Shown: positions 1-8,532 of the stretch, piece after piece
Layout: every line of letters starts with the position of its first letter
Numbering within the stretch: the stretch's first letter is position 1
Assembly (NCBI RefSeq): GCF_035989285.1
Contig: NZ_CP108513.1
Location: forward strand, 8,246,001-8,310,000
Reading direction: 5' to 3'
DNA length: 64,000 bases
DNA from: Streptomyces sp. NBC_01235
Lineage (GTDB): Bacteria > Actinomycetota > Actinomycetes > Streptomycetales > Streptomycetaceae
Notes under the pieces: generated by a model
Seen by the model: the letters and a program-made list of their open reading frames with translations, nothing else
Told to the model about the DNA's origin: nothing
The model's database searches: none
Translations under genes and position numbers: made by a program

Positions 1-142
1 CGAACGGCACGGCTACGACGTCGGGTTCGTGCCCGTGGGCACGGACGACCCGGAGGTCGGCCCGCCCACCCAGATGGCCGTTTTCGAACTGAGCACGGCC
101 GGCACCGAGAACGTGAACGAGAAGGAGGCGAAGGCAGCATGA
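1..142 (+). CDS. hen1: Hen1 3'-terminal RNA ribose 2'-O-methyltransferase, C-terminal end only
   Basis: Only the last 46 codons are in the window (reading from base 2, TGA at 140-142). The peptide ends with the PVGTDDPEVGPPTQMAVF stretch typical of the end of bacterial Hen1, followed by a short Glu/Lys/Ala tail. Hen1 methylates the 2'-OH at the 3' end of a broken RNA so that the religated junction resists another cut. Its stop overlaps the ATG of the next gene (ATGA), the usual Hen1-Pnkp operon layout. The call rests on this tail plus the Pnkp neighbour; the catalytic domain lies outside the window. Confidence 0.8.
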   Translation, partial: ERHGYDVGFVPVGTDDPEVGPPTQMAVFELSTAGTENVNEKEAKAA

Positions 143-2697
143 CCGAGACGCAGGTTTCCACGAAACAGGGCCGTGTGCTGCCCGTCACCGACCTTTCCCT
201 CGTCGTGCTGATCGGCGCGTCCGGGTCCGGCAAGTCCACCTTCGCCCGCCGCAACTTCAAGCCCACCGAGGTCATCTCCTCCGACTTCTGCCGTGGCCTG
301 GTCTGTGACGACGAGAACGACCAGAGCGCGACACGCGACGCCTTCGACGTCCTGCACTACATCGCGGGCAAGCGGCTCGCGGCCGGCCGCCGCACGGTGG
401 TCGACGCGACCAGCGTGCAGCAGGACGCCCGCCGTCAGCTGATCGACCTGGCCAAGCAGTACGACGTGCTGCCCATCGCCATCGTGCTGGACGTCCCGGA
501 AGAGGTGTGCGCCGAACGCAACGCGGCCCGCGTCGACCGCGCCGACATGCCCCGCCGGGTCATCCAGCGCCACACCCGCGAACTCCGCCGCTCCCTGCGC
601 CACTTGGAGCGGGAGGGCTTCCGCAAGGTGCACGTCCTGCGGGGCGTCGAGGAGGTCGAGAACGCCTCGATCGTCACCGAGAAGCGCTTCAACGACCTGA
701 CCCACCTCACCGGCCCGTTCGACATCATCGGCGACATTCACGGCTGCGCAGCAGAACTGGAGTCGCTGCTGGGCAAGTTGGGCTACACCGGCGGCGTCCA
801 CCCGGACGGACGTCAGGCCGTCTTCGTCGGCGACCTGGTCGACCGGGGCCCGGACAGCCCGGGCGTCCTGCGCCGCGTCATGTCGATGGTCAAGTCGGGC
901 AACGCCCTGTGCGTCCCCGGCAACCACGAGAACAAGTACGGCCGTTACCTGAAGGGCCGCAAGGTCCAGCACACCCACGGCCTCGCCGAGACCATCGAGC
1001 AGATGGAGCCGGAGAGCGACGAATTCCGCGCCGAGGTACGGGAGTTCATCGACGGACTGGTCAGCCACTACGTCCTCGACGGCGGCAGGCTCGTGGTCTG
1101 CCACGCGGGTCTGCCGGAGAAGTACCACGGCCGCAACTCCGGACGGGTCCGCTCGCACGCCCTGTACGGCGACACCACCGGCGAGACCGACGAGTTCGGC
1201 CTGCCGGTGCGCTACCCGTGGGCGGAGGACTACCGGGGCCGGGCGGCCGTCGTCTACGGCCACACGCCCGTCCCGGAGGCCACCTGGCTGAACAACACCA
1301 TCTGCCTGGACACCGGCGCCGTCTTCGGCGGCAAGCTGACCGCCCTGCGCTGGCCGGAGCGCGAGCTGGTCGACGTACCGGCGCAGCAGGTCTGGTACGA
1401 GCCGGCGAAGCCGCTGAGGTCAAATGCGCCGGGCGGACACGACGGCCGCCCGCTGGACCTGGCGGACGTCAACGGCCGACGCATCGTCGAAACCCGTTAC
1501 GACGGCCACAGCCGTGTCTCGATCCGTGAGGAGAACGCGGCCGCCGCCCTGGAGGTGATGAGCCGCTTCGCCGTCGACCCGCGCCTGCTGCCCTACCTCC
1601 CGCCGACGATGGCCCCGACGGCCACGTCGCACATCGAGGGCTACCTGGAGCACCCGGCGGAGGCGTTCGCGCAGTACGCGCGGGACGGCGTCGCCCGGGT
1701 CGTGTGCGAGGAGAAGCACATGGGCTCCAGGGCGGTGGCCCTGGTGTGCCGCGACGCGGAAACAGCACGTAAGCGTTTCGGAGTGGACGGCCCCACCGGG
1801 TCCCTCTACACCCGCACGGGCCGCCCGTTCTTCGACGACGGCACGGTGACGGAGGAGATCCTCGGCCGCGTGCGCACAGCGGTGGACGAGGCGGGCCTCT
1901 GGTCGGAGCTGGACACCGACTGGCTCCTGCTGGACGCCGAACTGATGCCGTGGTCGCTGAAGGCCACCGGCCTCCTCCGCTCGCAGTACGCGGCCGTGGG
2001 CGCCGCGTCCGGCGCCGTCTTCCCGGGTGCCCTGGCCGCCCTGGAAGGCGCGGCGGCGAGGGGCGTCGACGTCACGGACCTCCTCTCCCGCCAGCGTGAA
2101 CGCGCCTCGGACGCGGCCGCGTTCACAGAGGCGTACCGCCGCTACTGCTGGACGACGGACGGTCTGGACGGCGTACGCCTGGCCCCCTTCCAGATCCTCG
2201 CGGTCCAGGGCCGCAGCCTCGCGGCCCTGCCCCACGACGAACAACTGTCGCTCCTCGACCGCCTGGTGGAACACGACACCACGGGCCTGCTCCGGACGAC
2301 CCGGCGCCTGTACGTCGACACGGCCGACCCCGAGTCGGTCCGGGCCGGCGTCGACTGGTGGCTGGAGATGACCGGCAGGGGCGGCGAGGGCATGGTCGTC
2401 AAGCCGCTCGGCGCGCTGGCCCGCGACGAGGACGGCCGCCTGGTCCAGCCCGGCATCAAGTGCCGGGGCCGCGAGTACCTCCGGATCATCTACGGCCCGG
2501 ACTACACCCGCCCCGACAACCTCACCCGTCTGCGCGGCCGCTTCCTCAACCACAAACGGTCGCTGGCGATCCGCGAGTACGTGCTCGGCCTGGAGTCCCT
2601 GGACCGGCTGGCCGAGGGCGAACCCCTGTGGCGCGTCCACGAGGCGGTGTTCGGGGTACTGGCCCTGGAGTCGGAGCCGGTGGACCCGCGGTTGTGA
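139..2697 (+). CDS. pnkp: Polynucleotide kinase-phosphatase-ligase (Pnkp), RNA repair
   Basis: 852 residues, the usual length of bacterial Pnkp, with all three modules intact. The N-terminal kinase has a P-loop, GASGSGKST, at residues 26-34 and phosphorylates 5'-OH RNA ends. The central metallophosphatase has GDIHG at 198-202, GDLVDRG at 231-237 and GNHE at 261-264, and removes 2',3'-cyclic phosphates. The C-terminal ligase-like adenylyltransferase has EEKHMGSR at 524-531, with K526 as the expected AMP-accepting lysine. Known members seal RNA only together with Hen1, which is encoded directly upstream with a 4-bp overlap. It is probably cytoplasmic and acts on tRNAs cut by ribotoxins; that substrate is inferred from the family. 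Confidence 0.95.
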   Translation: MTETQVSTKQGRVLPVTDLSLVVLIGASGSGKSTFARRNFKPTEVISSDFCRGLVCDDENDQSATRDAFDVLHYIAGKRLAAGRRTVVDATSVQQDARRQLIDLAKQYDVLPIAIVLDVPEEVCAERNAARVDRADMPRRVIQRHTRELRRSLRHLEREGFRKVHVLRGVEEVENASIVTEKRFNDLTHLTGPFDIIGDIHGCAAELESLLGKLGYTGGVHPDGRQAVFVGDLVDRGPDSPGVLRRVMSMVKSGNALCVPGNHENKYGRYLKGRKVQHTHGLAETIEQMEPESDEFRAEVREFIDGLVSHYVLDGGRLVVCHAGLPEKYHGRNSGRVRSHALYGDTTGETDEFGLPVRYPWAEDYRGRAAVVYGHTPVPEATWLNNTICLDTGAVFGGKLTALRWPERELVDVPAQQVWYEPAKPLRSNAPGGHDGRPLDLADVNGRRIVETRYDGHSRVSIREENAAAALEVMSRFAVDPRLLPYLPPTMAPTATSHIEGYLEHPAEAFAQYARDGVARVVCEEKHMGSRAVALVCRDAETARKRFGVDGPTGSLYTRTGRPFFDDGTVTEEILGRVRTAVDEAGLWSELDTDWLLLDAELMPWSLKATGLLRSQYAAVGAASGAVFPGALAALEGAAARGVDVTDLLSRQRERASDAAAFTEAYRRYCWTTDGLDGVRLAPFQILAVQGRSLAALPHDEQLSLLDRLVEHDTTGLLRTTRRLYVDTADPESVRAGVDWWLEMTGRGGEGMVVKPLGALARDEDGRLVQPGIKCRGREYLRIIYGPDYTRPDNLTRLRGRFLNHKRSLAIREYVLGLESLDRLAEGEPLWRVHEAVFGVLALESEPVDPRL

Positions 2698-2863
2698 GCG
2701 GGGCGGCGGGGTTCGACGCGGCGGGGGAGGAGCTGTGCCGCGCCGCCTTCGTCCGGCTGGACGGCGGGCTGCGGGTGCTCGCCGCCCGGGCCGGGCTGTC
2801 CGACGGCGGAGTGCCGCAGGTGGGCGGAGGACCTGTTGTCCTGACCCGTGGGCGGCACGCGGT

Positions 2864-3775
2864 TCAACCGACCAGCCGCAGTGCCGTCCCCGCCCTACCC
2901 ACCCGCACCCGCTGCCCCCATGTCAGCTCCACCGCGTCGCTCTCGATCCCGTCCCCGAAGGCGATGAGGCGTTCCGACTCGACGGTGAGGGTCAGCCGGC
3001 CGCCGGCCGCGAGCTCTCCCGCGACCAGCGACGTGCCGGTCGCGGGGGACGGCCAGGCCTCCCGTACGAACCACACCAGGCGGTCCTCCGTCGGGCCCGG
3101 CAGCCGCGGGGCGCCGTCACCCCCGCCGCCCCGTTCCTGCCACACCGACCGGATCCAGCCGGTCGCCCCCGTGCCCGTGCCCACCAGCACCCCGGAGGAG
3201 GCCTGGGCCTCGACGGCACCCCCGTCGTCGTCGAGGCCAAGGCGGTAGCGGGCGGTCTGGTGGCCTGCGGCGCCCAGGTAGATCTCGTTGAGGGCCAGCA
3301 GCCGCTGCGTGTCGTCGGCGACCGCCTCGACCATGGTCAGCTCGGCCGTGCCGGTGCCCGCCGCGAGCACGGAGGGCAGGAGCATCCGCGCGTCCCCCGG
3401 ACGGTGGCGGACCAGGACGCCCGGATTGCGGCCGGGGTCCGTGTCGATGCCCACCACCGGCTGCCCGGCGAGGTACTTGGCGACGTTCGCCACCAGACCG
3501 TCCTGCCCGACCACGACCACCACGTCCTCGGGCGCGAAGAGAAAGCGGTCCAAGTCGGTTCGCTCGAGCTTTGTTTGACGCCATGTCAGGGGGATCGCCG
3601 CGGTCACCTCCGCCAGCGCCCGCCTCGTGCGGCGGTGGCGCTCGGCGACCTCCTCGATGTCCCGGCCCCGCGAGGAGAGGAAGAAGGCGGCCTGGCCGTG
3701 CGTGCCGTGCCGGGCCACCAACTCCTCGTACTCCGTGGTGCGGTGGACCAGCACGGCCCGCGGGGCGAGACTCAC
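2864..3775 (-). CDS. NAD(+)-kinase-fold (DAGK/NADK-like) protein
   Basis: 303 residues. The GTG start (3775-3773) overlaps the TGA of the upstream SPFH gene, so the two are translationally coupled. The middle of the protein resembles NAD kinases: residues after FLFAPEDVVVVV form a beta strand leading into GQDGL, where NAD kinases have GGDGT, then GIDTDP, NEI (as in the NE/D-containing loop) and GTGTGATGW (compare the TPTGSTAY loop). The second Gly and the Thr of GGDGT are changed to Gln and Leu, so the normal ATP/polyphosphate site may be altered. A nucleotide-binding role is likely, but kinase activity is not assured. Its partner, an SPFH membrane-scaffold protein, suggests a membrane-associated job. 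I cannot name the substrate. Confidence 0.7.
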   Translation of the reverse strand: MSLAPRAVLVHRTTEYEELVARHGTHGQAAFFLSSRGRDIEEVAERHRRTRRALAEVTAAIPLTWRQTKLERTDLDRFLFAPEDVVVVVGQDGLVANVAKYLAGQPVVGIDTDPGRNPGVLVRHRPGDARMLLPSVLAAGTGTAELTMVEAVADDTQRLLALNEIYLGAAGHQTARYRLGLDDDGGAVEAQASSGVLVGTGTGATGWIRSVWQERGGGGDGAPRLPGPTEDRLVWFVREAWPSPATGTSLVAGELAAGGRLTLTVESERLIAFGDGIESDAVELTWGQRVRVGRAGTALRLVG

Positions 3776-4941
3776 TCCCGTTCCCCGGCGCCGAGCCTCG
3801 ACAGGAGCCCGGTCAGGACGTCCGGCGAGATCGTCACGCTGTCGATGTGCGGCAGGTTCTCCGCGAGCCGCGTCCCGGTGAGGGCGTGCAGGGTCGCCAC
3901 GTCGACGTCCGCGTGCACCCGCAGCCAGGCCGCCTGCGCCTGGGCCCGCGCCTCGCCGACCTCGCGCGACGCCTCCGCCTCGGCGCGGGCCAGCCGCACC
4001 GAGCGGGCCGCTTCCGCCTCCGCGAGGCGGACCGTGCGTGACGCCTCCGCCTGGGTCAGCCGCTCCGAACGCTGCGCCTCGGCGTCCGCCAACCGCACCT
4101 GTTTCGCGGCCTCGGCCTCCGCCAGCTTCACCGACCGCGCGGCCTCTGCCTCCGCGAGCCGCACGGTCCGTGTCGCCTCCGCCTGAGCCCGTACCTTGTC
4201 CGCCGCCGCGTTCTCCTCCGCCTCCCGACGGGCGTTCGTGCCACGCTGCTCGACCAACTGCTCCTCGCGACGGGCCAGTTCGATCCTGCTGGCCAGTTCG
4301 TTCTCGGCGATCGTCCGCTCCCGCTCGACGGCAACCGCCCGCCGCTCGTACGTCGCACGGTCGGCCTCCTGCTGGATCAGCTCGCGCGCCGGGGTCCGCA
4401 GCGCCCGCTCCACCTCCGGCTCCGGACGCAGCGCGACGACCCGGACGGCCACGATCTCGATGCCCGTGGCCAGCAGCCGCGGCTCCGCCGCCAACCCCGC
4501 CGCGACCCGCTCCCGCACCGCCGTCACACCGTCCACCAGCGCCGACGACAGCGACGTGCGCGCGAGGACGTCCAGCGCGTGCTGCTGCGCCGTCTCCGTC
4601 AGCAGCGTGCCGAGCTGCTCCAGTGGCGCGCTGCGCCACACCCCGGTGTCCGGGTCGACGGAGAAGTCGAGGCGGGCGGCGGCCACGGCCGGATCGCTGA
4701 TCCGGTAGGTCACCGTCGCCTGCACCGCGACGTCCTGGAAGTCGACCGTACGGGCGTGGAAGGTCATGGCCAACTCGCGGTCGTCGACCGGCACTTCGGA
4801 GAGTGCGGCGCTCAGCGACCGGAACCAGAAGCTGAGCCCCGGTCCGTCGTGCGCCAGCTTGCCCGAGCGGTGGTGGCGGACGTGTGCCGTGGGGGCGCCG
4901 CGCAGATGACGCCAGCCCAGCCGCCGGGTGATGTCGGCCAT
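3772..4941 (-). CDS. SPFH/band-7 domain protein with long coiled coil
   Basis: 389 residues from the ATG at 4941. GGGGGA lies 8-13 bases before it, which favours it over a TTG 18 bases further upstream. Residues about 20-200 fit the SPFH/band-7 (stomatin/flotillin) fold, with the typical VTYRISDP strand. From about 210 to 340 there is a very regular heptad-like Ala/Glu/Arg coiled coil (repeats of RLAEAEAARSV), as in flotillins. There is no transmembrane segment at the N terminus, so it may be a soluble or peripheral scaffold. The stop overlaps the start of the NAD-kinase-fold gene. It faces arcA across a promoter region holding repeated TTGTCGTCA/CGACGATA boxes. Function beyond scaffolding is unknown. 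Confidence 0.8.
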   Translation of the reverse strand: MADITRRLGWRHLRGAPTAHVRHHRSGKLAHDGPGLSFWFRSLSAALSEVPVDDRELAMTFHARTVDFQDVAVQATVTYRISDPAVAAARLDFSVDPDTGVWRSAPLEQLGTLLTETAQQHALDVLARTSLSSALVDGVTAVRERVAAGLAAEPRLLATGIEIVAVRVVALRPEPEVERALRTPARELIQQEADRATYERRAVAVERERTIAENELASRIELARREEQLVEQRGTNARREAEENAAADKVRAQAEATRTVRLAEAEAARSVKLAEAEAAKQVRLADAEAQRSERLTQAEASRTVRLAEAEAARSVRLARAEAEASREVGEARAQAQAAWLRVHADVDVATLHALTGTRLAENLPHIDSVTISPDVLTGLLSRLGAGERE

Positions 4942-4959
4942 GAGTGATCCCCCTCGCAA

Positions 4960-5012
4960 TTGTCGTCACTACGACGATAATCCGACGATAGTCGCGAGGC
5001 GGGTTGTCGTCA
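4960..5012. promoter_or_regulatory. Cluster of TTGTCGTCA / CGACGATA boxes between divergent genes
   Basis: TTGTCGTCA occurs at 4960-4968 and 5004-5012, and CGACGATA (TATCGTCG on the other strand) at 4972-4979 and 4983-4990. The first pair forms an inverted repeat, TTGTCGT/ACGAC(G)A(T)A, with a four-base spacer. The cluster lies between the SPFH start and the arcA start, so it could control either. The cognate regulator is unknown. Confidence 0.5.
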
Positions 5013-5100
5013 AGGGGACGAAAACCGAGCGGATGTGAAAGCGGATACGGAAACGGTCGGACAGCGGGTGAAGGCGGTCCCCGATGGTCAGGATGGAGGC

Positions 5101-6324
5101 ATGGGATTCCATGTCGACTCCGAGGCCGGGCGGCTGCGCCGCGTCATCCTGCACCGGCCGGATCTCGAGCTCAAAAGGCTCACCCCCAGCAACAAGGACG
5201 CGCTGCTCTTCGACGACGTGCTGTGGGTGCGCCGGGCGCGCGCCGAGCACGACGGGTTCGCCGACGTGCTGCGCGACCGCGGTGTCGCCGTCCACCTCTT
5301 CGGCGATCTGCTCACCGAGGCCCTGGGGCTCCCCGTGGCCAGAGCGCTCGTCCTGGACCGCGTCTTCGACGAGAAGGAGTACGGGGTGCTCGCCACCGAC
5401 CACCTCCGCGCCGCCTTCGAGACCCTCCCCGCCCCGGAACTGGCGGAGGCCCTCGTCGGCGGCATGACCAAGCGGGAGTTTCTGGAAGCGCATCCCGAAC
5501 CGACTTCCGTGCGCTTCCATGTCATGGACCTCGACGACTTCCTCCTCGACCCCCTTCCCAACCACCTCTTCACCCGCGACACCTCCGCCTGGATCTACGA
5601 CGGCGTCGCCATCAACGCCATGCGCTGGCCGGCCCGGCAGCGCGAGACCGTCCACTTCGAGGCGATCTACCGGCACCACCCCCTCTTCCGTGGCGAAACG
5701 TTCCACGTCTGGTCCGAGGGGCAGTCCGACTATCCGTCCACCATCGAGGGCGGCGACGTCCTCGTCATCGGCAACGGTGCCGTGCTGATCGGCATGAGCG
5801 AGCGCACCACCCCGCAGGCCGTCGAGATGCTCGCCCACAAGCTGTTCGCCGCGGGCTCGGCCGAGACCATCGTGGCCCTCGACATGCCGAAACGGCGCGC
5901 TTTCATGCACCTCGACACCGTGATGACGATGGTCGACGCCGACATCTTCACCCAGTACGCGGGCCTCGGCATGCTCCGCTCGTACACCATCGAACCGGGC
6001 GTCGGCGAGAAGGAGTTGAAGGTCACCGACCATCCGCCGGAGCACATGCACCGCGCGATCGCCGCAGCCCTCGGCCTCAGCGAGATCCGCGTGCTCACCG
6101 CCACCCAGGACGTCCACGCGGCCGAACGGGAGCAGTGGGACGACGGCTGCAACGTCCTCGCCGTGGAACCGGGTGTCGTCATCGCCTACGAGCGCAATGT
6201 CACCACCAACACCCACCTGCGCAAACAGGGCATCGAAGTGATCGAGATCCCGGGCAGCGAACTGGGTCGAGGGAGGGGCGGGCCGCGCTGCATGAGCTGT
6301 CCGGTCGAACGGGCGGCCGTGTAG
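5101..6324 (+). CDS. arcA: Arginine deiminase
   Basis: 407 residues, the family length (~400-410). It hydrolyses L-arginine to citrulline and ammonia in the cytoplasm, the first step of the arginine deiminase pathway. Conserved pieces are RLTPSN near the N terminus, NHLFTRDTS, the IEGGDVL loop, [12 protein letters not shown] with H270, and C-terminal [11 protein letters not shown] with C400 as the expected nucleophile. The start chosen is the ATG at 5101 (MGFHVDSE), which matches the usual N terminus. GGAGG lies only one base before it, so an in-frame GTG at 5035 is a less likely alternative. The next gene encodes ornithine carbamoyltransferase, which uses citrulline or ornithine, 108 bases downstream. 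Confidence 0.96.
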   Translation: MGFHVDSEAGRLRRVILHRPDLELKRLTPSNKDALLFDDVLWVRRARAEHDGFADVLRDRGVAVHLFGDLLTEALGLPVARALVLDRVFDEKEYGVLATDHLRAAFETLPAPELAEALVGGMTKREFLEAHPEPTSVRFHVMDLDDFLLDPLPNHLFTRDTSAWIYDGVAINAMRWPARQRETVHFEAIYRHHPLFRGETFHVWSEGQSDYPSTIEGGDVLVIGNGAVLIGMSERTTPQAVEMLAHKLFAAGSAETIVALDMPKRRAFMHLDTVMTMVDADIFTQYAGLGMLRSYTIEPGVGEKELKVTDHPPEHMHRAIAAALGLSEIRVLTATQDVHAAEREQWDDGCNVLAVEPGVVIAYERNVTTNTHLRKQGIEVIEIPGSELGRGRGGPRCMSCPVERAAV

Positions 6325-6367
6325 AAGCCGAAGCCGTACGGCAGTCGAACGGGTGACCGTAGTAACT

Positions 6368-6394
6368 GTATAGAAATGCTAATCTTCGTATAGA
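6368..6394 (+). promoter_or_regulatory. AT-rich control region with paired GTATAGA
   Basis: Upstream of argF, GTATAGA occurs at 6368-6374 and 6388-6394, 20 bases apart and so on the same DNA face. TAATCT between them could be a -10 element. An ArgR (ARG box) role is possible given the gene, but the match is weak. An imperfect copy of the bases around the arcA stop (6302-6323) recurs at 6342-6362. Confidence 0.3.
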
Positions 6395-6432
6395 CTTCCA
6401 CGGCCCTGTTCTCGTACCTCTGGAGCGCCCCC

Positions 6433-7440
6433 ATGGCGACTGTCCCGACCGCCCTCGCCGGCCGCCACTTCCTCAAGGAACTGGACTTCACGGCGCAGGA
6501 GTTCCGCGGCCTGATCGAGCTGGCCGCCGACCTGAAGGCCGCCAAGAAGGCCGGGACCGAGCCGCAGCACCTGCGCGGGAAGAACATCGCGCTGATCTTC
6601 GAGAAGACCTCGACGCGCACCCGCTGCGCGTTCGAGGTCGCCGCCGCCGACCAGGGCGCCTCCACCACGTACCTCGACCCCTCGGGCTCGCAGATCGGCC
6701 ACAAGGAGTCCGTGAAGGACACCGCCCGCGTCCTGGGCCGGATGTACGACGGCATCGAGTACCGCGGCGACAGCCAGCAGAAGGTCGAGGAGCTCGCCGC
6801 CCATGCGGGCGTGCCCGTCTACAACGGCCTCACCGACGACTGGCACCCCACCCAGATGCTCGCCGACGTACTCACCATGACCGAGCACAGCGACAAGCCG
6901 CTGAACCGGATCGCGTTCGCCTACCTCGGTGACGCCCGCTTCAACATGGGCAACTCCTACCTGGTCACCGGGGCGCTGCTCGGTATGGACGTCCGCGTCG
7001 TCGCGCCCAAGGCGTACTGGCCCGGTGACGAGGTCGTCGCCCGGGCCCGCGAGCTGGCCGAGGACTCCGGCGCCACGATCATGCTCACCGAGGACGTCAC
7101 CGAAGGCGTGGCCGGCGCCGACTTCGTCGCCACCGACGTGTGGGTCTCCATGGGCGAGCCCAAGGAGGTCTGGGACGAGCGGATCACCGCCCTCGCCCCG
7201 TACGCCGTGACCATGGACGTCCTGCGCGCCACCGGCAACCCCGACGTCAGGTTCCTGCACTGCCTGCCCGCCTTCCACGACCTGGGCACGAAGGTCGGCC
7301 AGGACATATACGACAGCCACGGCCTCGACTCCCTGGAGGTCACCGACGAGGTCTTCGAGTCCGAGCACTCGGTCGTCTTCGACGAGGCGGAGAACCGTCT
7401 GCACACCATCAAGGCCGTACTCGTGGCAACCCTGGCCTGA
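6433..7440 (+). CDS. argF: Ornithine carbamoyltransferase
   Basis: 335 residues, full length for the family. It transfers the carbamoyl group between carbamoyl phosphate and ornithine/citrulline. The carbamoyl-phosphate loop STRTR is at residues 60-64. HPTQ follows in the [11 protein letters not shown] segment, and the ornithine-side HCLP motif is at 276-279. The start is an ATG with GGAG eight bases upstream. As the partner of arginine deiminase it may run catabolically (arcB-like) or anabolically; sequence alone does not decide. No carbamate kinase gene follows. Instead a degraded amino-acid permease fragment lies downstream. Confidence 0.95.
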   Translation: MATVPTALAGRHFLKELDFTAQEFRGLIELAADLKAAKKAGTEPQHLRGKNIALIFEKTSTRTRCAFEVAAADQGASTTYLDPSGSQIGHKESVKDTARVLGRMYDGIEYRGDSQQKVEELAAHAGVPVYNGLTDDWHPTQMLADVLTMTEHSDKPLNRIAFAYLGDARFNMGNSYLVTGALLGMDVRVVAPKAYWPGDEVVARARELAEDSGATIMLTEDVTEGVAGADFVATDVWVSMGEPKEVWDERITALAPYAVTMDVLRATGNPDVRFLHCLPAFHDLGTKVGQDIYDSHGLDSLEVTDEVFESEHSVVFDEAENRLHTIKAVLVATLA

Positions 7441-7539
7441 CCTGGGCCTCATGCCGCCCGGCGGCCCGGAGCCACCCATCCCGGGCCCGCCGCGCGACGC
7501 AACCCCCGTCACACCCCGCACCACCGGAAACGCCGTCGC

Positions 7540-7802
7540 GAGCCCCACCTGGCCCGCACCATCCGCGTCCCGCTCTTCCCCTGCTGCCCCTGCTCGGCAT
7601 CGGCTTCCGCCGCTACCTGATGTACGAGACCGGCCCCACGGCCTGGCTCCGGTTCGAGCTGTTCCTCGCGGCCGGACTCGTGCTGTACGTCTTCTCCGGG
7701 CGCCGCGACTCCCGGTTGGCGGGTGTCACGCCCGGTCGGGCCGGGCCGGCCGACGTCACGCCGGACGCGGACGCCACTGCGGCGGAACCGCGGCCAGCCT
7801 GA
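7540..7802 (+). pseudogene. Remnant of an APC-type amino-acid permease (C-terminal end, frameshifted)
   Basis: The bases from about 7549 encode HLARTIRVPLFP in one frame. From 7578 they encode LPLLPLLGIGF, a TWLRFELFLAAGLVLY-like last helix and GRRDSRL in another frame, up to TGA at 7800-7802. Joined, they match the end of APC-superfamily amino-acid permeases (RVPL...PLLGI...LRF...GLV.Y..YGRRHS.L). The rest of the gene is missing and one frameshift separates the two pieces. Its place directly after arcA-argF suggests an ancestral arginine or ornithine transporter in this operon. The end overlaps the convergent ATPase gene by 47 bases. Confidence 0.65.
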
Positions 7803-8241
7803 ACCACACGGCCTTGCCCTGCTCCGTGGGCCGGTGCCCGCAGGACGAGCTGAGGGCGCGGATCAGCAGCAGCCCGCGTCCGTGCTCCTGCCAGGGGTCG
7901 GGCTCCTCGCCGCAGGGGCGCGTGAGGTCGCCGGGCGGCACCGGGTCGGGGTCGTGCACCTCGACCCGGCAGCCGGTCGGCCGCAGCTCCACCACCAGCT
8001 CGATCGGGGCGTCCCCGCTGGTGTGCTCCACCGCGTTCGCCACCAGCTCGGCGGTGAGCAGCTCCGCGGTGTCGCTGTCCGCCCCGTGCTTCAGCTCGGC
8101 CAGCGCCGTACGGACCAGTGCACGGGCCACCGGCACGGCCGCGGCGGAATGCGGCAGTGCGATACGCCAGGAGGAGGCGGCGTCGGAGGGGCGTTCGTGC
8201 AAGGTGAGTCCGTTCATGGCGCAGGTTCCCGTGATCGACAT
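7756..8241 (-). CDS. RsbW-like ATP-binding (HATPase) regulatory protein
   Basis: 161 residues with a single GHKL/HATPase_c fold as in anti-sigma factor kinases. LLTAELVANAVEHT supplies the Asn of the N box, VEVHDPDPVPP the G1-like loop, and GRGLLLIRALSSSCG the G2 loop. Streptomyces carry dozens of such small ATPases, usually acting as anti-sigma or anti-anti-sigma kinases; the partner is not evident here. The ATG at 8241 is chosen, though an internal ATG at 8217 is also possible. No sensor or membrane domain is present. Confidence 0.85.
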   Translation of the reverse strand: MSITGTCAMNGLTLHERPSDAASSWRIALPHSAAAVPVARALVRTALAELKHGADSDTAELLTAELVANAVEHTSGDAPIELVVELRPTGCRVEVHDPDPVPPGDLTRPCGEEPDPWQEHGRGLLLIRALSSSCGHRPTEQGKAVWFRLAAVPPQWRPRPA

Positions 8242-8470
8242 CAGGCGGTCCTGCTTTCAACTTTATGAATGGTACGGCGGCCTCCGGCAGAGGCGCTCAG
8301 TGGGCGCCGTACGGGACCCTCGGCCCCGCTACCCGGCGGCTTACCCGGGTCAACGGTCCCCCTCGCGCACCTGATCCCGTTGTTACCGCCTTATCGACGA
8401 CCGGTGACGTGTGTGACGGGAACATGCTGTGCGGTGACACGGCGATTCTGCCCGAACGGCCTATCGCGCA

Positions 8471-8490
8471 CTCGTGACGACAGTCACGAG
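8471..8490. promoter_or_regulatory. Perfect palindrome before the CoA-catabolic operon
   Basis: CTCGTGACGACAGTCACGAG is a perfect inverted repeat (8-base arms, GACA spacer) 43 bases before the enoyl-CoA hydratase start. Its core TGACGACAGTCA (8475-8486) recurs exactly at 14341-14352 in the other control region of the same locus. It is a good candidate operator for the PaaX-type repressor encoded at 11734-12588. Confidence 0.65.
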
Positions 8491-8532
8491 AGGGTGATAA
8501 CTTCGAAGGTGACTGTCGAGGAGGCCGCCCTC

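Noticed and set aside
2694..2870. Short GTG-started frame after pnkp (overlapping its stop)
   Set aside because: It could be a coupled small gene, but it runs without any recognisable domain into the antisense of the NAD-kinase-fold gene. A frayed remnant is as likely.
7613..8260. Minus-strand 215-codon frame over the RsbW-like ATPase gene
   Set aside because: It is the out-of-frame shadow of the ATPase, whose motifs are intact in the other frame.
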